From assembly GCA_937773775.1 (NCBI GenBank), contig CALJVL010000010.1, forward strand, positions 1 to 64,000: 64,000 nucleotides of DNA, in the 5' to 3' direction. This DNA is from an uncultured Flavobacterium sp. Lineage in GTDB: Bacteria; Bacteroidota; Bacteroidia; Flavobacteriales; Flavobacteriaceae. The translations under genes were made by a program, and so were the position numbers. This document shows positions 19,132-27,538 of this stretch, in pieces. The notes under the pieces are model-generated. The model saw nothing but the letters and a program-made list of their open reading frames with translations. It ran no database searches and was not told the origin of the DNA. Position 1 is the stretch's first letter. Each line of letters opens with the position of its first letter.

Positions 19132-19741
19132 CCTATTTAGCACAGAATCAAACAAAAACACAAACCTATTACCTAAAAATGGTACCGTATACTACCACGG
19201 CAGCTTGATGTCACAAATCAAAGCCAATCAGTACCTTTCTGAATTATTAGAAAACATAGACTGGAAAAATGACCAAACCATCATTTTTGGTAAACTTATA
19301 ATCACTAAACGCAAGGTCGCTTGGTACGGGGACAAGAACTTCAGTTACACCTACTCTAATACTACGAAGGAAGCCATGCCTTGGACTCCAGCTTTGCTCG
19401 AACTTAAATCACTAGCCGAAACCACCACCGGCGAAACCTACAATTCCTGTTTACTAAACCTATACCATGACGGAAACGAAGGTATGGGCTGGCACAGCGA
19501 TGCCGAAAAGGATCTCAAGAAAAATGGCGCAATTGCTTCGATGAGTTTTGGGGCCGATCGAAAATTTGCTTTCAAAAACAAGGAAAGTAAGGAAACAATT
19601 TCTATGATGCTACAAAACGGAAGCCTGCTAGTCATGAAAGACGAAACCCAAACCCATTGGTTGCACCGCCTACCTCCTACTACATTAATCAGCAAACCCA
19701 GAGTAAATCTCACCTTCAGGACGATTATAGTAAAAGATTAA
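19127..19741 (+). CDS. AlkB-like 2-oxoglutarate/Fe(II) dioxygenase
   Basis: A 204-residue oxidative DNA/RNA dealkylation enzyme family member. The iron ligands are visible in MGWHSDAEKDL (His and Asp) and THWLHRLP (distal His), and the 2-oxoglutarate arginine in RVNLTFR. IASMSFGADRKFAFK and NSCLLNLYHDGNEGMGWHSD fit the bacterial AlkB-homologue pattern. I chose ATG 19127 (MDLFSTESNKN) over an in-frame TTG at 19094 because the family begins near NLLPKNGTVYYHG. It is the only intact gene in the broken 15.7-21.3 kb zone. Confidence 0.9.
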   Translation: MDLFSTESNKNTNLLPKNGTVYYHGSLMSQIKANQYLSELLENIDWKNDQTIIFGKLIITKRKVAWYGDKNFSYTYSNTTKEAMPWTPALLELKSLAETTTGETYNSCLLNLYHDGNEGMGWHSDAEKDLKKNGAIASMSFGADRKFAFKNKESKETISMMLQNGSLLVMKDETQTHWLHRLPPTTLISKPRVNLTFRTIIVKD

Positions 19742-19904
19742 ATCCTACATAATCTTTTTTTAAATATCACTAAAAGTGGGTATTGCTATTTACCCTTTTG
19801 TTTTTTACATTTAACCTTACAAAAATAGATCCGAAAACTACGGTTTTTTACTGCGACTTTTAAATAACTATAATAAACGATCAAACAACCCAAAAAGAAC
19901 TACT

Positions 19905-20167
19905 ATGAAAAGCGAATGGATTGCCAACTTTGATGACAATGTAATAAAGATAACCAACAACTGGTTTTCCTGGTGAAAAACTATTTATAAATAACGAGCT
20001 GCAAGATGAGCAGTTTAAATTTTATTACTCCAAGTCAAATGTCTGGGATTTTGACAGATAAAAACGGTGAAAGACTCGATGTTAAAACTAATATCTCAGG
20101 ATTCTTCGCAGCGAGCTGTCGGTTATTCATAGACCATAAAAAAGTCGAGATGAAACAAGTCAAATAA
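19905..20167 (+). pseudogene. small conserved protein, two frameshifts
   Basis: Starting MKSEWIANFDDNVIKITNNW, the frame breaks; dropping one T from TTTT gives FPGEKLFINNELQDEQ, and dropping one T again gives FITPSQMSGILTDKNGERLD then VKTNISGFFAASCRLFIDHK and KVEMKQVK. The repaired protein is about 86 residues, coherent and cytoplasmic. I believe a protein like this is common in flavobacteria but I know no function. The bases 19742-19904 before it hold nothing I recognise. Confidence 0.6.
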
Positions 20168-20206
20168 AATCACAATAACTCACTCTTAAATATCCAGATT
20201 TAAAAA

Positions 20207-20799
20207 ATGAAAAGAATAGCAGCGTTCATAATATTAGGGATTTGTTTTAGCACACAGGCACAAAGCACACTACCGTTGAAAAATCAATTTTTGGAATACA
20301 AAACCGGCGTCGCAGGCCTTTGGTTGAACAATGAAAGCAAACTATCTAACACTATCGCACTAAGAAGCGAAATGGGTGTTGAACATGATTTTACCGTAGG
20401 AGATCATTATGATGGTGCTGGTTTTATTTTCCAGCCTGTTCTTACCTTAGAACCTCGATATTATTACAATTTAGAGAAGCGAAACGCCAACAGAAAGAAA
20501 AACCAATAACAATAGCGGCAATTACCTTTCTATAAAAACAAGTTACCATCCAGACTGGTTTGTGTTAAACTTAGCCGATAATTATACTAAAACGGCAGAT
20601 TTAGCCATATATCCCAAGCTGGGGGATCAAACGCCAAATAGCAAACCATTTTACTTATGAAGCAGCCGCAGGTCTAGGATACCGAATCGTTTATCTAAAA
20701 GACAATTCCCAAAGCGGTTCTATTCAAAACGCAGACGGTGCTATAAGCAGAAACCAATACACGCCACATTTGCACTTAAGAATTGGCTATACATTGTAA
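20207..20799 (+). pseudogene. secreted/outer-membrane beta protein, two frameshifts
   Basis: The first 100 codons encode a signal peptide (MKRIAAFIILGICFSTQAQ) and a beta-rich segment with EPRYYYNLEKR. After dropping one C near 20507 the frame continues NNSGNYLSIKTSYHPDWF, and after dropping one C near 20620 WGIKRQIANHFTYEAAAGLG to the end LRIGYTL. Repeated aromatic-polar strands and the final leucine after an aromatic residue suggest a small outer-membrane barrel. The repaired length is about 196 residues. No function can be assigned. Confidence 0.6.
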
Positions 20800-20823
20800 A
20801 AAAAATACATTTTTATTCTATCT

Positions 20824-21270
20824 ATGACAACATTAAAAAAACTTTCCGTTTTACCTTATTTTTAGCTTATTTGGTTGTGCTACAAGCAGTAATTTTACAA
20901 AAAAACAATCTTAAAAATGAATTTTTTAAAAACAAAACAATCGTTTTTACCTTTTGATGAAAAGAGCAAACAATCTGTCGCCTATTCCGGTCCCAGAACA
21001 GGAATTGAACATCAACCAGATGTAAAAAAAGTATTCCAACAATCTATCGAAGAATTGGCCGCGGAGACAAAATTAGATTTAAAATTCAAAGAAATCAGCA
21101 ATGAAACCAGCAGTTCTCAAACAAATGTGAATGCTGATGTCACTGAAAATTTTATGGGCATTCAGGCCTATCATCAGCCACTATGAAACACTGTAATTAA
21201 TTATACGATAGATAATAATCAATTAGATAAAATTAATAGCAGTTACAAAAAACATGACCGGTGGAAATGA
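20824..21270 (+). pseudogene. putative lipoprotein, broken
   Basis: MTTLKKLSVLP followed, after dropping one T, by YFSLFGCATSSNFTKK gives a lipoprotein signal with a lipobox-like LFGC. A further shift leads into MNFLKTKQSFLPFDEKSKQS and VAYSGPRTGIEHQPDVKKVF (an 89-codon open stretch from 20917), an in-frame TGA at 21184, and then NTVINYTIDNNQLDKINSSY. Whether these are one gene is inference from continuity. I do not recognise the family. Confidence 0.4.
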
Positions 21271-21370
21271 AAAGAATAACCTTTTACGCTGTTTTTAAAA
21301 TCGCAAATTATTCGTTACTGAAAGAATTAGAAAAATAAAAAGCAACCAACCAAAATACTTTTCATAAACC

Positions 21371-21405
21371 AAAAATCCCTTTTGATTCAATCGAAAGGAA
21401 TTTTT
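21371..21405 (-). terminator. probable terminator downstream of rluD
   Basis: An imperfect hairpin (AAAAATCCCTTTT with GAAAGGAATTTTT) flanked by T-runs in both directions lies 51 bp beyond the rluD stop. Confidence 0.5.
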
Positions 21406-21455
21406 TATATGATTATATAGCTCTATAATCTCTAGTCTTCCAACTTTAAACTACA

Positions 21456-22499
21456 CTAGTTATCTTCCTCTTCAGTCAAATGAGATTTAGAGTAGCCTCT
21501 CCACTTCTCGATACAATCTTGAAAATCTTGCGGAAGTTCGGTGTCAAAGCTCTTCATCTCGCCAGTCGTAGGATGAACAAAGCCCAAAGTCTTAGCATGT
21601 AAGGCCTGTCTTGGCAATATCTTAAAACAGTTGTCTATAAACTGCTTGTATTTAGTAAACGTCGTCCCTTTAAGAATCAAATGACCACCATAGCGCTCGT
21701 CATTAAATAAAGGATGTCCTATATGCTTTAAATGCGCCCTGATCTGATGGGTTCTGCCGGTTTCGAGTTGGCATGATATCAAAGTAACGTAACCAAAACG
21801 TTCTAATACTTTATAATGCGTCACAGCCGGTTTTCCAATCTCGGGGTCGGCAAAAACAGCCATTTGCATGCGGTCTTTCAAGTGACGTGCTAAGTTCCCT
21901 TCTATGGTTCCAGTTTCTTCAGTAACATTTCCCCAAACCAAAGCAACATATTCCCTTTCTGAGGTTTTTGCTTCAAATTGTTTGGCAAGATGTGTCATCG
22001 CCGCTTCAGTTTTGGCAATTACCAATAGTCCTGAAGTATCTTTATCAATACGATGCACCAATCCGGGACGCTCGCTGCTGTTCATTGGTAAATTATCGAA
22101 ATGATACGCCAAGGCATGCACTAAAGTCCCTGTATAATTTCCGTGTCCTGGATGTACAACCATCCCTGGCTGCTTATTGATCAACAACAAAGTGTCGTCT
22201 TCGTAAACAATATTCAATGGAATATTTTCTGGTACAATGTGGTTCTCATAAGGCGGATGCGTTAACATCACGCGCACGACATCTAAAGGTTTTACCTTAT
22301 AGTTGGACTTCACAGTCAGATCGTTTACGAAAATATTCCCTTCGGTCGCGGCAATCTGTATTTTGTTACGGGTCGCATTTTGAATCAAACCCATCAAGTA
22401 TTTATCTATTCGCAAAGAAGCTTGCCCTTTGGGAACTTCAAATTTAAAATGTTCGTACAATTCTTCTTCCAAGTCTATCGACTCTATATTATTGTTCAT
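21456..22499 (-). CDS. rluD: RluD-type 23S rRNA pseudouridine synthase
   Basis: A 347-residue RNA-modifying enzyme. An N-terminal S4 RNA-binding domain (ASLRIDKYLMGLIQNATRNK, about 27-90) is followed by the RluA-family catalytic domain with HRIDKDTSG at 149-157; Asp152 is the catalytic nucleophile. RluD isomerises uridines in helix 69 of 23S rRNA; assignment to RluD rather than RluC is by the S4 domain and general likeness. Its start overlaps the end of the PASTA gene by 11 bp, so the two are translationally coupled. Confidence 0.9.
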   Translation of the reverse strand: MNNNIESIDLEEELYEHFKFEVPKGQASLRIDKYLMGLIQNATRNKIQIAATEGNIFVNDLTVKSNYKVKPLDVVRVMLTHPPYENHIVPENIPLNIVYEDDTLLLINKQPGMVVHPGHGNYTGTLVHALAYHFDNLPMNSSERPGLVHRIDKDTSGLLVIAKTEAAMTHLAKQFEAKTSEREYVALVWGNVTEETGTIEGNLARHLKDRMQMAVFADPEIGKPAVTHYKVLERFGYVTLISCQLETGRTHQIRAHLKHIGHPLFNDERYGGHLILKGTTFTKYKQFIDNCFKILPRQALHAKTLGFVHPTTGEMKSFDTELPQDFQDCIEKWRGYSKSHLTEEEDN

Positions 22500-23104
22500 C
22501 TGGCATTTCTTCTGTTGGATTTATAGTATCCGTTTTTATCTCTTCTTCATAACTCATTTTTCCGTCACCTAAAACCAAATCGATTTTGGATGATTTTAAT
22601 ACTTTATCGCCCGCTTTGATATTTCTACCTTTATACCGCATTTCCAGTACCATGTCTTTTCCTAGATTTGGTACATAAGTAATCGTGCCTTCTTCAAGTC
22701 CTAAAGCCTTGAGTGTTGGTGCGGCTTCACGGTAAGTCTTTTCAATCAAGTCGGGAACTTTCACTGATGAAAATCCAGAACTATTGATCTTTATGTAGAC
22801 TTTTCTTCCCTCTTTTACTTTCTCTCCAGGTAAAGGGTCTTGCTGCACTACACTATACTTAGGGAAATCGCTTTTGTAATCCACACTATCCAGTAACACA
22901 TAACTAAGGTCTAAATTATCTAGTTTATCATCCACTTGCTCCTCAGTTAACTTGCTCAAATTAGGAACCGTGATTTCATTTCCGTGATCGGTGGTAAAGG
23001 TCAACCAATGCATAAACAGATATCCAAGAACAGCAATAATCAAAACGGCTAAAAATACTTGAATAAAAAAACACACGGCTGGTAAGATACTTACGTAAAC
23101 TCAT
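22489..23104 (-). CDS. PASTA domain membrane protein, 5' homopolymer frameshift
   Basis: One membrane helix (QVFLAVLIIAVLGYLFMHWL) is followed by two to three PASTA repeats (ITVPNLSKLTEEQVDDKLDN; VKVPDLIEKTYREAAPTLKA; a GEKVKEGRKVYIKIN strand), domains that bind uncross-linked peptidoglycan in kinases and penicillin-binding proteins. No kinase domain is present. The expected start is ATG 23104 (MSLRKYLTSRVFF), but a 7-A run at 23065-23071 puts it one base out of frame with the rest; with six A the protein is continuous. Without repair, translation would need a GTG at 23076. Coupled to rluD. Confidence 0.75.
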
Positions 23105-23191
23105 AAATTTAATTTTATAATTCAACAAAGATATAGCTATTTCGTTCCAAAAAAAATGATAATTTTGTTTAATGGTGTTTGGCCCATTCCT

Positions 23192-23272
23192 AATGAATTC
23201 TAGGAGCTATTTCCCGCTATTCGCTATATCCACGCAAAAAAGCGTGGGATGCCGCTACTATCGGGGCTAAAA
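23192..23272. repeat. dispersed intergenic repeat, copy B (variable hairpin)
   Basis: GAATTC, AGCTATTTCCCGCTATTCGCT, a 6-bp hairpin (CCACGC 23230-23235, GCGTGG 23242-23247), then GCCGCTACTATCGGGGCTAA. The arms align with copy A at 8781-8873 while the central hairpin is unrelated. It lies between the divergent PASTA and ddl genes. Confidence 0.6.
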
Positions 23273-23336
23273 AACAAATCGTTTTACAATAAAAAATAGT
23301 GGCACTAAACCACACCCTAGACTTAAAAACTTAAAG

Positions 23337-24308
23337 ATGAAGAACATTGCTATTATCATGGGAGGCTATTCCAGTGAATATAAAATTTCACTTATCAGCG
23401 GAAACGTTGTCTATCAATCACTAGAAAAAACAAAATACAACAGCTTTCGCATCCATATTTTAAAGGAAAAATGGGTTTATGTCGATGATGACGAAACCGA
23501 ATTTCCAATCGATAAAAACGATTTTTCTACAACGGTAAACGGAAACAAAATCAATTTTGACTGTGTTTTCAATGCTATTCACGGAACTCCAGGCGAAGAC
23601 GGACTGCTCCAAGCCTATTTTGAATTGCTTAAAATCCCCCAAACTTCTTGCGATTATTACCAAGCGGCACTTACATTCAACAAAAGGGATTTTCTTTCTG
23701 TATTAAAACCGTACGGCATAAAAAGTGCCGTTTCCTATTATTTAAATAAAGGTGATGTGATCTACACAGACCAAATTGTGAAAAAAGTAGGATTACCTTG
23801 TTTTGTGAAACCTAATAAAGCAGGTTCTAGCTTTGGAATTTCAAAAGTAAAAACCGCTTCTGAATTGCCGATTGCCATTGAAGTCGCCTACAAAGAAGAC
23901 AACGAAATCATAATCGAAAGCTTCCTTGACGGAACCGAAGTGTCAGTAGGAGTGATTAATTACAAAGGAGTAATAACCGTTTTGCCTATTACGGAAATCG
24001 TCTCGGAAAACGAGTTCTTCGATTACGAAGCCAAATACCTTGGCAAATCGCAAGAAATCACACCCGCAAGAATATCGGAAGAAATGGCCCGAAAAGTGGG
24101 TGATATCGCCAAGCGCGCCTATGAACTGCTGAAAATGAAAGGCTTTTCGAGAACAGAATTTATCATCGTAAATGACGAGCCGTATATGCTGGAAATGAAT
24201 ACCGTTCCAGGATTGACAAAAGGAAGTCTGATTCCGCAACAAGCCATAGCAGGCGGAATTTCACTGGAAGACTTGTTTAGTAATTCTATCGAGTTAGCGA
24301 TGCAATAG
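23337..24308 (+). CDS. ddl: D-alanine--D-alanine ligase
   Basis: A 323-residue ATP-grasp enzyme making the D-Ala-D-Ala dipeptide for peptidoglycan. Visible motifs: IIMGGYSSEYKISLISG at the N-terminus, NAIHGTPGEDGLLQAYF, the ATP-grasp core PCFVKPNKAGSSFGISKV, IIIESFLDGTEVSVG, and the metal site YMLEMNTVPGLTKGSLIPQQ at the end. Length is normal. Start at 23337 gives the canonical MKNIAIIMGG. It is divergent from the PASTA/rluD pair and upstream of coaD. Confidence 0.95.
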   Translation: MKNIAIIMGGYSSEYKISLISGNVVYQSLEKTKYNSFRIHILKEKWVYVDDDETEFPIDKNDFSTTVNGNKINFDCVFNAIHGTPGEDGLLQAYFELLKIPQTSCDYYQAALTFNKRDFLSVLKPYGIKSAVSYYLNKGDVIYTDQIVKKVGLPCFVKPNKAGSSFGISKVKTASELPIAIEVAYKEDNEIIIESFLDGTEVSVGVINYKGVITVLPITEIVSENEFFDYEAKYLGKSQEITPARISEEMARKVGDIAKRAYELLKMKGFSRTEFIIVNDEPYMLEMNTVPGLTKGSLIPQQAIAGGISLEDLFSNSIELAMQ

Positions 24309-24403
24309 TGTATAAGTCAATTAGTTTCCGTTGTAAGAGCATCTTAGTACCTAAAGAAAACCTTTGTACCTTTGAGTACGAAAAACCATTGAACCTCAAA
24401 TAA

Positions 24404-24863
24404 ATGAGAAAAGCAATATTTCCTGGATCCTTTGATCCCATAACATTAGGCCATGAAGACATCATCAAAAGAGGAGTTTCCCTTTTTGATGAAGTTGTAA
24501 TCGCTATTGGAGTAAACGCCGAGAAAAAATACATGTTTACACTGGAAGAAAGAAAACGATTTATCGAAGAAACCTTTAAAGACGAACCCAAAGTCACAGT
24601 GATTACATATGAGGGCCTGACGATTGATTTATGCCAAAGAATAAAATCCGATTTCATATTACGCGGATTGCGTAATCCCGCCGATTTTGAGTTCGAGAAA
24701 GCTATCGCTCATACTAACAGACGTTTATCAAAAATAGAGACTGTATTCTTACTAACAGCTGCAAAAACTTCCTATATAAGTTCTAGTATAGTGCGGGACG
24801 TCATTCGCAATGGCGGGGGAATACCAAATGCTAGTACCTAAAGCCGTCAGATTCAATAAGTAA
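24404..24863 (+). CDS. coaD: phosphopantetheine adenylyltransferase, C-terminal frameshift
   Basis: CoaD transfers AMP to 4'-phosphopantetheine in coenzyme A synthesis. The nucleotidyltransferase signature GSFDPITLGHEDII is at the start, then RGLRNPADFEFE and the ISSSIVRDVI switch region. As read, the protein ends with the abnormal GGGIPNAST at 24841. Dropping one G from the GGGGG at about 24813-24817 restores EYQMLVPKAVRFNK with a stop at 24863, the expected length of about 152. CoaD is essential in most bacteria, so a sequencing error or a tolerated tail change is likelier than a dead gene. Confidence 0.85.
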
Positions 24864-24986
24864 TCTGTTTACCGCTTTTTCAAGACAAGATTTCTATTCT
24901 CAGACGACTATATACTAAACAACTAGTGCTAAAGTTGCAGAAAGATGCTAATAGCTGTATTTTCGCAAAATCAAAATAAATTTCAA

Positions 24987-25565
24987 ATGACTATAGAAAG
25001 AGAATTAAGCAAGCGTAGCGGGTCTAAATGTGAATTATGTGCTGCAACTGAAAACTTAAAAGTATACGAAGTCCTACCTACTAAAAAAGCTGGAACTGAC
25101 GAGGCGATAATGGCATGTAGCACTTGTATTGACCAAATCGAAAATCCAGGCACGGAAGACCTAAATCATTGGAGATGTTTAAATGACAGTATGTGGAATG
25201 AGAATACTGCTGTACAAGTGGTAGCATGGAGATTGTTGAGTCGTCTTCGTTCTGCGGGTTGGCCACAAGAATTGATTGACCAAATGTATTTTGACGAAGA
25301 TACGCTAGCCTGGGCTCAAGCAACTGGAGAAGGAGAAGACGTTGAGAATAAAGTAATACACAGAGATGTGAACGGTGTAATTCTTGAAGTAGGAGATTCA
25401 GTAGTCTTGATTAAAGACCTAAAAGTAAAAGGATCTAGCATTGTCGCTAAACAAGGAACCTCTGTCCGAAACATCAGGCTGGACCACGATAATGCCGAAT
25501 ATATTGAAGGAAAAGTAGACGGACAAACCATTGTAATCATTACACAATACGTGAAGAAATTGTAA
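24987..25565 (+). CDS. PhnA-domain zinc-ribbon protein
   Basis: A 192-residue soluble protein of the PhnA (YjdM-like) family. N-terminal cysteines in SKCELCAA and MACSTCIDQ form a zinc ribbon, and the C-terminal domain (GVILEVGDSVVLIKDLKVKG, then GTSVRNIRL) is the PhnA SH3-like fold. The name comes from phosphonate gene clusters, but no phosphonate genes are here and the role is unclear. I start at ATG 24987 (MTIERELSKRSGSKC); an upstream in-frame ATG at 24945 adds a non-conserved 14 residues. A strong terminator follows, and IS copy 1 sits right after it. Confidence 0.85.
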   Translation: MTIERELSKRSGSKCELCAATENLKVYEVLPTKKAGTDEAIMACSTCIDQIENPGTEDLNHWRCLNDSMWNENTAVQVVAWRLLSRLRSAGWPQELIDQMYFDEDTLAWAQATGEGEDVENKVIHRDVNGVILEVGDSVVLIKDLKVKGSSIVAKQGTSVRNIRLDHDNAEYIEGKVDGQTIVIITQYVKKL

Positions 25566-25660
25566 TTTTTTTTAGTGAATCGTGAGAAGTGAATCGTATT
25601 CAGATTCGTGTATCCGATTCATCAATTTTACTAACAGCATACCTATTTAAATTAAAAAAA

Positions 25661-25699
25661 AACGGCAGCAGTAATTTTTACTGCTGCCGTTTTTTTTTA
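25661..25699 (+). terminator. rho-independent terminator after the PhnA-like gene
   Basis: AACGGCAGCAGTAA (25661-25674) pairs perfectly with TTACTGCTGCCGTT, followed by a T-run of at least eight. The IS begins 4 bp after the T-run. Confidence 0.9.
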
Positions 25700-25741
25700 A
25701 TTTGTCCCGTCCTGAAATAGCGATACACAAAACAGATCGTT

Positions 25742-26170
25742 ATGGAAAAGAATACGAACTATGTTAAGCGTAGTCAATGTGACTACAGTATGTCATTAAA
25801 GCTTCAAATCGTCAGAGAGATTGAAAAGGGTAGCTTGTCTGTTACAGAAGCCAGGAAACAATATGGTATTCAATCACGATCAACGGTTGTTCAATGGTTG
25901 AGAAAATTTGGTAACTTTGATTGGGAAAACCAAACACCATTTAATATGTCAAAGTCTCCGGAACAAAAGATAATGGAGCTTGAAGCCAAAGTAAAACTTC
26001 TAGAGAAGCAGAAGTCATTCTTGGAACGACAAGCTTTTGTTGCAGATAAAAAAGTAATATTTTTTGATATGATGATTGATATTGCTGAAGAAGAATATCA
26101 AATAGATATACGAAAAAATGCTCCACCCGAACAATCGACCATTTTAGACAAAAAGAACAACAAACACTAG
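25742..26170 (+). CDS. IS3-family transposase OrfA, copy 1
   Basis: A 142-residue DNA-binding subunit. Residues 15-60 form a helix-turn-helix (SLKLQIVREIEKGSLSVTEA, then STVVQWLRKFG), followed by a leucine-zipper-like coiled coil (IMELEAKVKLLEKQKSFLE) used for assembly. It ends with CAAAAAGAAC, a possible -1 slippery site, in the TAGTG overlap with orfB. As in other IS3 elements, a -1 frameshift would make the OrfAB transposase. Confidence 0.92.
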   Translation: MEKNTNYVKRSQCDYSMSLKLQIVREIEKGSLSVTEARKQYGIQSRSTVVQWLRKFGNFDWENQTPFNMSKSPEQKIMELEAKVKLLEKQKSFLERQAFVADKKVIFFDMMIDIAEEEYQIDIRKNAPPEQSTILDKKNNKH

Positions 26171-27036
26171 TGTTCGCCTGTTATTTGTCCGGGGTAAATC
26201 GACCCGTTTATTATCGCAAAATTAGTAGAAAGAGGAGTAAACAAAGCAAAGCCATAGAAGTGGTTGCTATGGTAATTGAAATCAGAAAATCAATGCCTAG
26301 ATTGGGAACTAGGAAGCTTTATTATCTTTTAGCAGACAAACTCCAATTGATGCACATCGGAAGAGATATGTTTTTTGATATACTTAGAGCCAACCATCTA
26401 TTAATACAGCCAAAACGTAGTTATCATATAACTACGAACTCTCACCATCGGTTTAGAAAATATCAAAATCAAATCCTTGATTTGGAAATAAATAGACCTG
26501 AGCAAGTCTGGGTATCGGATATTACCTATATCGGAAAAAGAGAAAAACCCTGCTACGTAAGCATTATTACAGACGCCTATTCCAAGAAAATTATGGGGCA
26601 TTATGTTGCGGATAATATGAATACACAAAGTAGTGTTATGGCCCTTAAGATGGCAATCCAACAAAGGAAAGACAAGGAAATACCATTGATTCATCACTCA
26701 GATAGGGGATTGCAATATTGTGCCAATGATTACCAAAGCATTTTAAGTAAAAACGGGATACTCCCAAGTATGACGCAAAACTCTGACCCGTACGAAAATG
26801 CAGTGGCTGAAAGAATTAATGGGATATTAAAACAAGAATTTATGATTCATAAATACAGTCAAGATTTAAAAATAATGAAGTGTATCGTTAAAGAAGCAAT
26901 TAATACATATAACCAACAGCGACCCCATTATTCTAATTATATGCTGACTCCAAATCAAATGCACTCACAAAACCAAATTAAAATGAGAACTTATAAAACA
27001 AAAAACAGCAGTAAACTTTTGCTTACTACTGTTTAA
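26170..27036 (+). CDS. IS3-family transposase OrfB (DDE integrase), copy 1
   Basis: A 288-residue catalytic part with an rve fold. The DDE triad is Asp117 (WVSDITYI), Asp178 (HHSDRGLQY) and Glu214 (ENAVAERING), with 35 residues between the last two, as in IS3. It begins at a GTG in the TAGTG overlap with orfA and lies in the -1 frame, so it is normally made as a fusion. All motifs are intact, so the element appears active. Confidence 0.92.
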   Translation: MFACYLSGVNRPVYYRKISRKRSKQSKAIEVVAMVIEIRKSMPRLGTRKLYYLLADKLQLMHIGRDMFFDILRANHLLIQPKRSYHITTNSHHRFRKYQNQILDLEINRPEQVWVSDITYIGKREKPCYVSIITDAYSKKIMGHYVADNMNTQSSVMALKMAIQQRKDKEIPLIHHSDRGLQYCANDYQSILSKNGILPSMTQNSDPYENAVAERINGILKQEFMIHKYSQDLKIMKCIVKEAINTYNQQRPHYSNYMLTPNQMHSQNQIKMRTYKTKNSSKLLLTTV

Positions 27037-27082
27037 TAATTGTACTTTTATTTTTTATTAATCCTGTATCGTTTTTTCAGGA

Positions 27083-27529
27083 CTAGACAATAATCTCTTT
27101 TTTTGAATTTATCTTCACTACACAAAAAGGGTAAGTGAAACCTTGGCTTACCATTGACTCAGCCTCAGGACTACTCTCTTTTACGGTGATTATTATATTT
27201 TTTTCTGTTTCTACTGCACTTTCAATTGCAATAGAATAACCACCTGTGTTTTTCTCCCCCATATTCAAAATAACAAAGTTTGATTTTTGAACATCGGCTG
27301 GACTAATTTTATTTTTTAACTTTTTGTCATTCTGTAACATTCTGATCTCGTTTGGTTTCGTCAGGATTTCAAAAAAAAGAATGTTTGCACCACCATCGGT
27401 TTGTTGCGCCAAAACTTCATACAAAGCTTCTCTTTCTGAATTTATAGCAGCACTAGTTCCGCAAGAAACAAGCAGTAGTGTAAGTAATGACAAACTGATT
27501 TTCTTTATTTTTTTTACGGATAGTTTCAA
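27083..27529 (-). CDS. PrcB-like lipoprotein, stop codon supplied by IS copy 1
   Basis: A 148-residue protein with a lipoprotein signal (LSLLTLLLVSCGTS) and a C-terminal PrcB-type domain (NTGGYSIAIESAVE, then FTYPFCVVKINSKKEI). PrcB proteins accompany or regulate proteases in some bacteria; the role here is unknown. The last codons run into the right end of the IS, and the TAG stop is part of the IS inverted repeat, so the natural C-terminus has been replaced, by perhaps one or two residues. No in-frame ATG exists: the frame begins at TTG 27529, while an ATG 8 bp upstream becomes in-frame if one T of a TTTT run is removed (MSLKLSVKKI). Confidence 0.65.
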   Translation of the reverse strand: MKLSVKKIKKISLSLLTLLLVSCGTSAAINSEREALYEVLAQQTDGGANILFFEILTKPNEIRMLQNDKKLKNKISPADVQKSNFVILNMGEKNTGGYSIAIESAVETEKNIIITVKESSPEAESMVSQGFTYPFCVVKINSKKEIIV

Positions 27530-27538
27530 AACTCATAC

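Larger units (their letters stand above)
25703..27089 (+). mobile_element. IS3-family insertion sequence, copy 1 (1387 bp)
   Basis: Ends are imperfect inverted repeats: TGTCCCGTCCTGAAA at the left, and TGTCTAGTCCTGAAA reading inward from the right (13 of 15 match). It carries overlapping orfA and orfB. By eye the whole element is identical to copy 2 at 54087-55473, in the same orientation. No clear target duplication is visible (left flank AATT, right flank ATAA). Confidence 0.92.

Noticed and set aside
25699..27093. Target-site duplication around the IS copies
   Set aside because: Flanks AATT/ATAA and ATAC/CCTA do not match at three or four bases in either copy, and swapping flanks between copies does not restore a match.
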